Part shown: positions 6,713-15,300 of the stretch, piece by piece
How positions within the stretch are numbered: position 1 is the first letter of the stretch
Layout: each line of letters opens with the position of its first letter
The notes under the pieces: model-generated
Told to the model about the DNA's origin: nothing
The model's database searches: none
The model's input: only the letters and a program-made list of their open reading frames with translations
Assembly (NCBI GenBank): GCA_002437725.1
Contig: DJRF01000025.1
Coordinates: 19,342-83,341, forward strand
Source: Treponema sp. UBA6367
GTDB lineage: Bacteria > Spirochaetota > Spirochaetia > Treponematales > Treponemataceae
DNA: 64,000 bases
Direction: 5' to 3'
Translations under genes and position numbers: made by a program

Positions 6713-8806
6713 TTCTGCTTTGCTCTTTTTTTGTTTATAAAGCCCTGCGCTGCCTGCTCTTTCAGTTGGTGTGTGAACATTAGGACGTCTAGAACGCTGC
6801 TTAAAAGAATCCCGTTTTCTTCCTTCGTGACGTTCAAATCCATCTCTTCTGCCAAAATCCCTTCTTCTAGAATCACTTTCGCCGCCAAAGCCTCGTCCGC
6901 GTCCTCCAAAATCCCTTCTTCCGCCGCCGCGCCGACTTCTTGAAGACTCGCTTTCCTTTATGTCGATATGCATGTGAGGAACAGAACGGCTATTTTGAGC
7001 TAATGCAAGCGCTTTTTTTGCAGCCTCTTTTGGCAAGCTTACCAAAGAAAAGTTTGAAGAAATGTCAATTCGATCAACCATCCTTCCAGGTATGTGCAGC
7101 ATTTGACTAAAGTAGTCAGCGAGGTCCTTTGCAGAATAACCATCGCGGCGACCTAGCTGAACGTAAATTCTAACCTGATTAGAAGAATCCGCTCTTGCAG
7201 AAAGCTTTCCGTAGCGGCTTCGATCCAAAGAATTTCCATACATAACAGAAAGAACTGATGCTAAGATTTTTTCAGGTTCTTGCAAAGAGCAGAGTTCTTC
7301 CGCCATTTTTTCGTAAATATGAGGAACTTTTTTTAACTCGCAATGCTTTTCTTCTATAACTGGTTCGCTATCTTCAGAAGTTGCTTCACAAGAATCCGCT
7401 GTAGATTTTGCATTTATATTTTCAGAATCTTCAGATTTTTCAGAAAACTGTTCATTTACATCATTCTGCTCTAAAGAAGCTTCAGCTCTTGCGTCAGGCT
7501 CATTTTCGCCAGTTTCTGAAAGTCCAATTTTCTCTTTTAATTCTGAAAAAAGCCTAGCCTGCTTTGCAGATATAACTTGCTCTACATCAGGAACGGTTTC
7601 TTCCTTCATTTCTCCTTTGCTAGCTTTTTCTACGGCACGGCGCAAGTAGCCTAATTTTCTAGTTTCTGAAGGAGTTACAAAAGTAACGGCTGTACCTTGA
7701 CTACCTGCACGGCCAGTTCGACCAATGCGATGGACATAAGTCGCCCCGTCAAAAGGCAATGAATAGTTTACAACGTGCGTAAGTCCAGAAATATCAATTC
7801 CACGAGCGGCAACATCGGTTGCGACAAGAATTCTTGTTTTTTTAATTCTAAATCTTGAAAGGATTTTTTCGCGCTGCGATTGAGCAATATCTCCGTGCAA
7901 GGCAGCCACTTCATATCCTTTTTCGTCTAAAGAACGGCTAACATAATCTGCATCGCTTTTTGTCTGAGTAAAAACCACACCATAAAAATCTGGCGAAATA
8001 TCTATGAGCCTAACTAAGGCTTCTAGTTTTTCACTTTCGCGAACAATCCAAACTTTCTGGTCAATAAGCAACGGTTCGTCAACAACGCCTTCCTCCTCTA
8101 CAATTTCATAATCACCCATAAACTTTTGGGCAATCTTTAAAATAGGAGCTGGCATTGTGGCGCTAAAGAGCAAAATTCTTGAATCAGGGTTTGCTTTTGC
8201 GAAAATAGCTTCAATATCGTCTATAAATCCCATATCAAGCATCTGATCGCCTTCGTCCAGGATAAAATAATCAATTTTGCTAATATCAAGCGTTCCGCGC
8301 TCTAAATGATCTTGAATGCGTCCTGGAGTTCCAACAACTATTTCGCAGCCCCGTTTTAGTTCCTTTATTTGAATTGAATAGGAAGCTCCACCGTAAAGCA
8401 CACATGTATAAGGACCTTTTCCCTCTGTAAAAGACTGCATTTCATTGCAAGTTTGAATTGCAAGTTCGCGAGTAGGCTCCAAAACAAGAGCTCTAACTGT
8501 ACCTTTTGGCTGAGAACCTACTTTTTGAATTATTGGAAGTCCAAAAGCCGCTGTTTTACCAGTACCAGTTCTTGCCCTTGCAATAATGTTCGCCTCTCCA
8601 TTTAAAAGGCGAGGGATTGCTAACACCTGAATAGGAGAAGGAACTTTAAAACCTTTTCTTTCTACAGCGGCAAGGGTGTTTTCATCTAACCCTAAATCCG
8701 CAAAAGAAATCTCATCTTCTTCATTTTCAATATCTGATTTTTTAGCTTCTTCAGAAATTTGCTCCATTTGAACAATATCATCGTCCATATCTTCGTAATT
8801 TTCCAT
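6704..8806 (-). CDS. DEAD-box RNA helicase with DbpA-like RNA-binding domain and RGG tail
   Basis: A CsdA/DeaD-type ATP-dependent RNA helicase of 700 residues, acting in ribosome assembly or RNA turnover. It has the Q motif region (35-60), Walker A ARTGTGKT (78-85), PTRELAIQ, motif II reading DEGD (184-187) instead of DEAD, SAT (215-217), DVAARGIDI, and HRIGRTGR (359-366). An acidic linker (430-490) is followed by a DbpA-type RNA-binding domain (about 543-616) and an Arg/Gly-rich tail (620-690). AAGGAAAA precedes the ATG. The promoter at 8903-8931 gives a leader of about 90 bases, long for this genome; cold-shock helicase genes often have long leaders. The symbol is left blank because deaD and csdA usage varies. 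Confidence 0.88.
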   Translation of the reverse strand: MENYEDMDDDIVQMEQISEEAKKSDIENEEDEISFADLGLDENTLAAVERKGFKVPSPIQVLAIPRLLNGEANIIARARTGTGKTAAFGLPIIQKVGSQPKGTVRALVLEPTRELAIQTCNEMQSFTEGKGPYTCVLYGGASYSIQIKELKRGCEIVVGTPGRIQDHLERGTLDISKIDYFILDEGDQMLDMGFIDDIEAIFAKANPDSRILLFSATMPAPILKIAQKFMGDYEIVEEEGVVDEPLLIDQKVWIVRESEKLEALVRLIDISPDFYGVVFTQTKSDADYVSRSLDEKGYEVAALHGDIAQSQREKILSRFRIKKTRILVATDVAARGIDISGLTHVVNYSLPFDGATYVHRIGRTGRAGSQGTAVTFVTPSETRKLGYLRRAVEKASKGEMKEETVPDVEQVISAKQARLFSELKEKIGLSETGENEPDARAEASLEQNDVNEQFSEKSEDSENINAKSTADSCEATSEDSEPVIEEKHCELKKVPHIYEKMAEELCSLQEPEKILASVLSVMYGNSLDRSRYGKLSARADSSNQVRIYVQLGRRDGYSAKDLADYFSQMLHIPGRMVDRIDISSNFSLVSLPKEAAKKALALAQNSRSVPHMHIDIKESESSRSRRGGGRRDFGGRGRGFGGESDSRRRDFGRRDGFERHEGRKRDSFKQRSRRPNVHTPTERAGSAGLYKQKKSKAERF

Positions 8807-8902
8807 ATTTTCCTTGATTTTAAGACGAAATGCACCGCCTAACCATCAATCTCGGAGCAAGTTCATCTATAGTGTATAAATATTTTAAAAGGCAGTTTTA
8901 CT

Positions 8903-8931
8903 ACTATATAAAAAAAATGACAAAATTACAA
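8903..8931 (-). promoter_or_regulatory. Promoter of the DEAD-box helicase gene
   Basis: On the minus strand TTGTAA (8926-8931), 17-base spacer, TATAGT (8903-8908). It predicts a start near 8896 and a leader of roughly 90 bases. It is divergent from the carD promoter only about 22 bases away. Confidence 0.6.
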
Positions 8932-8952
8932 GATAGTGTCTGTTTTAACAAT

Positions 8953-8981
8953 TTGATTTTGCCTTAAAAATATGATATAAT
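8953..8981 (+). promoter_or_regulatory. Promoter of carD-ispDF, predicted near-leaderless
   Basis: TTGATT (8953-8958), 17-base spacer, TATAAT (8976-8981), then nine bases to the ATG at 8991 with no ribosome binding site. The untranslated leader should be at most a few bases. Confidence 0.75.
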
Positions 8982-8990
8982 GATACAATT

Positions 8991-9677
8991 ATGAGTGAAA
9001 CAAAGTTCAAAATTGACCAAAACATTGTTTACCCTAGCCAGGGCGTTGGAAAAATTACAGAAATCTTTGAAAAAGATTTCCGCGGAAATACACTTGTCTA
9101 CTATAAAATTTATATAGCAGCTTCGGACATGATAGTTTTAGTTCCTGTAGAAAAAGCAGAAGATTTAGGAATCAGGGCTATTGTTTCTGCAGACGAAGCA
9201 AAAAAAGCGCTTGACCTTCTTTCAGAAGATTTTGAACCGATTACTTCAGATTGGAAACTCAGATACCAAATGAACTTAGATCTTTTAAAAAAAGGCACAA
9301 TTTCTGATATTGCGACAATTGTGCGCTGCCTTTACAACAGAAGCAAAGTAAAAGAACTTCCAATCTTAGAAAGAAAACTTTACGATTCTGCTAAAAAACT
9401 TTTAATCGATGAAATATCATTTGCAATGGGGCTTGAAGAAAAAGAAGTTGAATCGCAAATTCATACAAAGCTAGAACCTCCAGGAGCCGCTCCAAAAGTA
9501 AAACATGTTATAGAAGCATACGAAGACGAGGACGACGACTTGATGGATGATATGCCGGTTTCTAAAAAACAAAGCCGCGACGAAGATGATGATGAAGACG
9601 ATGATGAAGATATTTCAAATGAAAACAATTCATCATCAGATGATGAAGATTTTGATGACGACGGTGATGAATTCTGA
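8991..9677 (+). CDS. carD: CarD-family RNA polymerase-binding regulator
   Basis: A 228-residue CarD/CdnL/TRCF-RID protein. The N-terminal Tudor-like domain (KIDQNIVYPSQGVGKITEI) binds the RNA polymerase beta subunit, and the helical middle domain (about 75-165) contacts promoter DNA to stabilise open complexes. This protein adds a very acidic tail of about 50 residues (185-228), mostly Asp, Glu, Ser and Asn, which the usual 160-residue CarD lacks. The tail could mimic DNA or bind partners; that is inference. It is followed by, and overlaps by 11 bases, the isoprenoid gene ispDF, an order I remember from T. pallidum. Expressed from a near-leaderless consensus promoter. Confidence 0.9.
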   Translation: MSETKFKIDQNIVYPSQGVGKITEIFEKDFRGNTLVYYKIYIAASDMIVLVPVEKAEDLGIRAIVSADEAKKALDLLSEDFEPITSDWKLRYQMNLDLLKKGTISDIATIVRCLYNRSKVKELPILERKLYDSAKKLLIDEISFAMGLEEKEVESQIHTKLEPPGAAPKVKHVIEAYEDEDDDLMDDMPVSKKQSRDEDDDEDDDEDISNENNSSSDDEDFDDDGDEF

Positions 9678-10851
9678 TTCAAAAAATGCGCTAATCCTGC
9701 TCTGTGCAGGCTCTTCTTCCAGAATGGGGGGCAAAAAAAAAGAATATTTGCCAATGGGGAACGGAACTGTTCTTTCAGAATGCATAAAAAAATTTCTTGA
9801 GACAAATTATATTTCTGTTGTAGCCGTTGTTACCCCAAAGAACGATAAGGAAAATGCTAAAAATGCGCTATTTGCAGACACTTTAGTTAAAGAAAGGCTA
9901 AATAAAGTCCAGCTTCTTTTTACGGAGGGGGGGGCTACAAGGCAGCAAAGCGTATTCAACGGGCTAAAGCTTTTATCTGCAGAAAAACCTTTAACCGTTC
10001 TTATTCACGATGGGGCTCGCCCATTTGTATGCAAAGAAACAATTGTTCAAACTCTTTTAGAAGCGCAAAGATTTGGCGCGGCAGTACCGGGAATAGTTCC
10101 TGTTGATACTCAAAAGACTATTGATAAAGAAGGTTTTATTCAGCAGCACTTGCAAAGAAGTTCTATGGTCGCCGTCCAAACTCCGCAGGGATTTGATTTT
10201 ACAAAACTTTTAAAAGCCCATGAAAACGCTAAAAACGACGGAAACGAATATACTGATGATACTGAAATCTGGGAAAACTACGTTGGAAAAGTAAAAGTAA
10301 CAAAAGGAACTCCTGAAAACAGAAAAATTACATTCCCAGAAGATTACAAGGAAAATAAAATGAATATTTCCGCAATACGCACGGGATTAGGTTACGATCT
10401 TCATCGCTTAAAAGAAGGCAGAAAACTTTTGCTTGGGGGCGTCGAATTTGATTTTGAAAAAGGAGAAGACGGTCACAGCGATGGCGATGTCTTGATTCAC
10501 GCCATAATAGACGCGCTATTGGGGGCTTGCTCAATGGGCGATATAGGAAGTTTTTTTCCGCCAGAAGAATCCAAATGGAAGGATGCAGATTCTAAAGAAC
10601 TGCTTTTGACTGTTTGGAAAAAAATTCAAAATCAAAATTGGCAGCTAGTAAATTTAGATTGCGTAATAAAACTAGAAAAACCGAAATTTCTTCCAAAAAG
10701 GGACGAAGTTATTGAATCAATTGCAAATATTTTAAATGTCGAAAAGGAACGCATTTTTATAAAGGCAAAGACAGGCGAAAAGCTTGGCGACATAGGAAAC
10801 TGTCAAGCCGTAGAAGCTTGGTGTACCTGCCTTTTGCTAAAAAATAATTAG
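9667..10851 (+). CDS. ispDF: Bifunctional IspD-IspF enzyme of the MEP isoprenoid pathway
   Basis: A fused enzyme of 394 residues. The N-terminal IspD part (1-225; LCAGSSSRMGGKKKEYLP nucleotide loop) makes CDP-methylerythritol from MEP and CTP. The C-terminal IspF part (232-394; GYDLHRL and HSDGDVLIHAIIDALLGA with zinc ligands) makes the cyclic diphosphate. IspDF fusions are known in Campylobacter, Helicobacter, alpha-proteobacteria and treponemes. I place the start at 9667, overlapping the carD stop, because the frame before it lies inside the carD acidic tail; no strong ribosome binding site is visible, so translation is probably coupled to carD. Its stop overlaps the stop of the convergent amylase gene by a few bases. 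Confidence 0.93.
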   Translation: MNSDSKNALILLCAGSSSRMGGKKKEYLPMGNGTVLSECIKKFLETNYISVVAVVTPKNDKENAKNALFADTLVKERLNKVQLLFTEGGATRQQSVFNGLKLLSAEKPLTVLIHDGARPFVCKETIVQTLLEAQRFGAAVPGIVPVDTQKTIDKEGFIQQHLQRSSMVAVQTPQGFDFTKLLKAHENAKNDGNEYTDDTEIWENYVGKVKVTKGTPENRKITFPEDYKENKMNISAIRTGLGYDLHRLKEGRKLLLGGVEFDFEKGEDGHSDGDVLIHAIIDALLGACSMGDIGSFFPPEESKWKDADSKELLLTVWKKIQNQNWQLVNLDCVIKLEKPKFLPKRDEVIESIANILNVEKERIFIKAKTGEKLGDIGNCQAVEAWCTCLLLKNN

Positions 10852-12275
10852 TACACTACTGCAATTTTTTTGCGAGGAAGTTTTCCAGAAAGAATTCCAT
10901 CCTTTGCAGTAAACTTTAAGCCGTTCGCTTTATCAACATAGATTCCATCAGGCAAGTCTATTTTTAGCGAAACTTTTTCAGAGCCGGAATTATTTGCATT
11001 TATCATAACAACGCCTTTTTCCCCTCTTTTTATAAAGAGAACTGAAGCCGTTTTTCCGTTAAGCAGCTTTTCATCCTCGCCAATCATGGCTTTTCTAAAG
11101 GAATTTACAGCAACTACCTCAGGATTTTTAAACTCGTCGTTACCAATATCACCTATTTTAGAAACGCCTGGAAACTGTGTTGCCTCTGCTCCTTGCGGAC
11201 GATTAAAAAATAGCGGAGTTCCCTGAGCGCGAGCGCAAACAATAGCCCACCCCATACGCAGCTGCCAGTTTGTAAGTTTTGCAGATTCGCCATAATTAGC
11301 ATAAGTGTCGTGGGATTCGACCCAAGTTACAATATTATTTGGACTAGGATGCTTCCAATTTGCAAGCCCCTTAGCGTTCAGTTTTCCAAGTCTGACTGCC
11401 ATGCGCAAAACTTCGCCATAATTCGACGCTGTAACTGGAAAAAACTTTGCATAATCTGATTCTCTAGAATTAGCGCCTTGCAAAACTTCGCCATAAATAA
11501 AAAGTTCATCAGCTTTGTGGACTCTTTCGCCGTTCAAATCCTGTTTTCCTGTAAAAATCGGCCAAAAGTTGTTTTCCTTGCTATACGGATCTTTTGGATC
11601 GTCCGGCAAACCTATGTGCTTTGCTGTATCGTACCTAAAACCATCTGCTCCATTATCAATTAAGTCGTTTACATACTTCATGTAATAGGCTTGAAACAGA
11701 GGATTTTCAGTATTTACATCTGGAAGCCCGCCCATTTGCGCTGTAGTACATTCAAGCCGGTTTGAATAATCTCTTATTCCGTGGTCGTTGTTTTTGTGGA
11801 AGAGTTTTTCCATTCCACCAACAGCTTCTATAAATTCTGGACTGATATTTTTTAAGCGAGGCGTTGTATGATTTGGCAAGACATCAACAATCACATAAAT
11901 TCCTAGCTCATCGGCTTTTTTGCACATGGAAATAAAATCATCCCTAGTTCCAAGCTGATAATTGCCAATTTTCCAGTCTGTAGGCTGATAGTGATAGTAC
12001 CACTTTCCAGTAAGGTCATCGCTCATGTAATTAAGCTCCCCATAATCGCCTACAACGCAAGTGTTTGCCGGAGAAGTTTGAAGAGCTGTAAAGCCAGCTT
12101 CTTTTATAGCTTCAAGATTTTCTTCTATAGTTTTAAAAGACCAGCACCAGCAGTGCAAGATTGCACCTTCTTTTACTTCTTTTTTTGGCTGGGCAAAAAT
12201 AGAACCTGCAGATAAAAACAATTCTGCCAAAAGTACAGCAGCAAAAACATTGCTAAAACGATTTCTCTTTTTCAT
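10848..12275 (-). CDS. Secreted alpha-amylase, GH13
   Basis: A 475-residue glycoside hydrolase that cleaves internal alpha-1,4 bonds of starch-like glucans. A signal peptide runs from residue 1 to about 29 (basic start, long hydrophobic core, then SIFAQ), so it is exported. The GH13 barrel motifs are DVLPNH (131-136), DGFRYDTAKH with nucleophile D216, the acid/base E263 in YGEVLQG, and the transition-state stabiliser D323 in ESHD. A short C-terminal beta domain ends the protein. GGAG precedes the ATG, and a 19-20-bp inverted repeat adjoins that site (12285-12338). With the cytoplasmic GH13 enzyme at 59200 it suggests use of starch or maltodextrins. Confidence 0.92.
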   Translation of the reverse strand: MKKRNRFSNVFAAVLLAELFLSAGSIFAQPKKEVKEGAILHCWCWSFKTIEENLEAIKEAGFTALQTSPANTCVVGDYGELNYMSDDLTGKWYYHYQPTDWKIGNYQLGTRDDFISMCKKADELGIYVIVDVLPNHTTPRLKNISPEFIEAVGGMEKLFHKNNDHGIRDYSNRLECTTAQMGGLPDVNTENPLFQAYYMKYVNDLIDNGADGFRYDTAKHIGLPDDPKDPYSKENNFWPIFTGKQDLNGERVHKADELFIYGEVLQGANSRESDYAKFFPVTASNYGEVLRMAVRLGKLNAKGLANWKHPSPNNIVTWVESHDTYANYGESAKLTNWQLRMGWAIVCARAQGTPLFFNRPQGAEATQFPGVSKIGDIGNDEFKNPEVVAVNSFRKAMIGEDEKLLNGKTASVLFIKRGEKGVVMINANNSGSEKVSLKIDLPDGIYVDKANGLKFTAKDGILSGKLPRKKIAVVY

Positions 12276-12284
12276 AAAATCTCC

Positions 12285-12338
12285 AAGATACGCCTGGTCA
12301 AGGTACGCTTTCGCCCAAGACCTTGAGCCAGACGTCTT
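12285..12338. promoter_or_regulatory. Long imperfect inverted repeat before the amylase gene
   Basis: The arm AAGATACGCCTGGTCAAGGT (12285-12304) is nearly complementary to ACCTTGAGCCAGACGTCTT (12320-12338), with a loop of about 15 bases. It is directly against the GGAG ribosome binding site of the amylase gene on the minus strand. There is no T-run, so it is not a typical terminator. It could be an operator, a message-stabilising hairpin or a translational control element. Confidence 0.45.
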
Positions 12339-12391
12339 TAAGGCTCATACAAACCTTAAATCAAAATAACTTGCAAAAGCAAGATTTACGG

Positions 12392-15300
12392 CTAAATGTC
12401 CATATCAGGACGAGTATCAAGAATCATTTGAACTTCTCCAAGTGAAAGCTTTGTTCGCCTTACGATTTCTTCGTCTTTCCAGCCCTCACGCTTTAAAAAT
12501 CTAACCTGTTCTTTCATCTGCGGCGTAATTCTGCTTTCTTTAGGTGGATTTAATTTAACTTCCGAAGCGGTTATTGTTTTTAAAACGTCAAGCTTAATTC
12601 CAACTTGCTTATCAAGGTCTAGCAGCCGCTCCTCTATATGACCTAATCCGCTTCTTGCAGAATTAATCTGCTGAATTTTTTCTTCTGTTTCAGAAATGAT
12701 GCTCTGCAAGTTAGAAAGTTTTTCCGCCGCATCATAAATTTTGGGAGAACTCTTTAGAATATCGTCAACATTTTTTTGCACATCGCGTATTTCTTCCGGC
12801 AAAGTTTCAGACTGACGCGAACAACTTCTTAATCTATCTTCAATATTCTTTAGATTTTCAAAAGATGTATCCACATCCGCAATTACGCGTTCAATAACCT
12901 CTTTTTTCTGATCAAGTCTGTCGTAGCGGGCAGAAATTGAAGCTAAAGAGTCCTTGAAATCTCGAACGCTAACCTCCATTGACTGCAAATCATCGTAAGT
13001 AGTGTTTAGCTCGCTAATTTTTTGATCGATAGTAGAAGATATTTGAATTAGTTTGCCATATTTTTGCTCAATGGCGTCAACTTTTGTTTCTTCTTTCTTA
13101 AAATCTTCTATTTTTTGTTCAGTTTCTTCCTTCATCTTGCAAATATCATTAAACTGACCTGTAACTGCAAGCGACATATTCTTAAACTTTTCAAGACGTT
13201 CAAAATCATCTTTTAATATTTCAATTTTATCGTCAAGATTCTTTTTCATCTGTTCCGCTTTTTCGTAAAGCCCCATCTGGGTTCTAATTGCGTCAAGCTC
13301 TTTTTTCAATTCGCTCATGCGCGTAAACATTTCGTTTGAATCGCCTTGAATTTTCATAACAAAGGCAGTCTGCTCGTTGCGATTTTTTTCAGAAAGATTT
13401 TGAATTTCGGCATTTAACTCCTGCATCTTTCTAGAGGCATCAAGATTTTGAGCTTTTACGCGCTCTTCTGTATCTTTAAGCATCTGTTCGTACATGGTTT
13501 CAAGAGTTTTTACAATATCATCTGCGCGGCTTTCATAACTTTCCAAAGACTTTTGCGTCTTGCCGTCCAACTCTTCAATTTTTTGTTCAGACTGGTCAAG
13601 AATTTGCTGATATTCATTTTCCATATAAGATTCAGCATCTTTTACCTTCTTAAGGGAAAGTTCTTTTAAGCCATCAAGCTCAGTTGCAAACATCTGCTTA
13701 GATTCATCAAACTGATGCTTTATCTGCTGCTTCCAGGTGTTAAACTCGCCGAGAGCAGAATCTATTGTAGAAGAACTTGTTTCCTGCCTGCTGTGAACCC
13801 CTTCTTCAAAAGTCTTTAAATTTTGAAGCATTTCCGTTTGAACTTTTTCTAACTGAAGATTCATGTTCTTTTCAATTCGTTCTAGCGTAAGTCTCATGAA
13901 CTCATCTGTTTTGGAATTTGCACCGTTAACCTTGTCTTCCATTTCTGAAGAAAAAGTTCCTACCAAACTTTTTATTTGAATCATTTGGTTTTGAATAGAA
14001 TCAACGGTTTCATCAATTCCGACTTTTACTCTAGAAGTCTGTTCTTCTGTCTTTTTTTGAAGATTTGCAAGCCTTGATTTTAACTCTTCGCTATAACCAG
14101 CTTCCATTGCCTTTAAGGAATCTTCATAGTCATTTGTGAATGTATTTATTTTTCCGTCAAATGAATTTTTCCAAGAAATTAAATCTTCATTTATTTTGTC
14201 AGCGCGAACTTTTAAATCCCGGTCAAAATCTTCTTCAAAGCCGTGCAAACGCTCGCTAATATTTCCAATAGAAGTCTGCTTGAGTTGCTCCATTTTTTCT
14301 TCTATCGCGTTCAGCTCATTTTCAACCTGCTCGGAATTTTCTTTTACTGAATTTGCAAACTGTTCTTGACGCTTTTGCTGTTCTTGAGTAAACGTGTCAA
14401 AAGACTTTAAAACACGAGAACTTACTTCATCCATCGCAGCTTTTAAACTCTTTTCAAGATAATCAACATCGTTGCCGCCTGCTTCAATTCTTGAAAGACG
14501 GTACTCCAGGTCTTTTTTATAAGAAGAAAGCTGTTCGTCCACGTTTGCCAAAGCGGCAGCCTGCTGCTGTTCACAAGCCATTCGTATTTTGTCAGAAGAA
14601 TTATGCAACAATTCATCCAGTTCCGCCATTTTTTTATTTGAAGTCTGCTTAAATTCCTCAATTTTTTTATCGATGGCTTTAACTTTTTCGGTAAGCTCAG
14701 GCTCAACTTCTTCAACTCTTGCAAATGCCGAATCACATTCCTGCCTAACTCTAGCTACAGTAGATTCCGCCGTTTGCACAGAAGTTTCTACATCGCGCGA
14801 GATTGTATTTAAAGTTTCAGAAAGTTGATTTTTAACATCTTCTATTTTATTTTGAAGCTCCGCATTATATTTTTCTATATTATTTTCCGCTTCAAGGCTA
14901 AACTTTTCATAAGCAACATTTTCTTTTTCGCTCGCCTTTGCAATTGCATCTTCAAACAAAGACGAATAAGTTTGCTGAACTTCGGCAATTTTTGAATCAA
15001 TCACATTTTGAAAAGCCTGCATATTTTTTGAATTTTCCTGAATCATCTGAGAAAGTTCTGAAGAATTGCCCCTTGCACTTTCCAATTTTGATTCAAATTC
15101 TTGTTTCAAATCATCAATCTGCTGGCGGTACGCCTGACCAAAACTTTCGATTTTTTCAACAATATCTTCATTTATGCTGTTTTCTTTTTCGTTGTAAAAG
15201 TTTTCTACAGTCTGAATGCGCGTGCTTAGTTCGCCTGAACTGTGGGAGAACCGTTCGTCTAACTCTTTAAAAGAAACTTGATACTTTTGCTGCATTTGAT

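Noticed and set aside
9461..9805. A minus-strand frame coding for long Ser runs
   Set aside because: It is the reverse of the Asp/Glu-coding tail of carD; poly-Ser comes from reading GAT/GAC repeats backwards.
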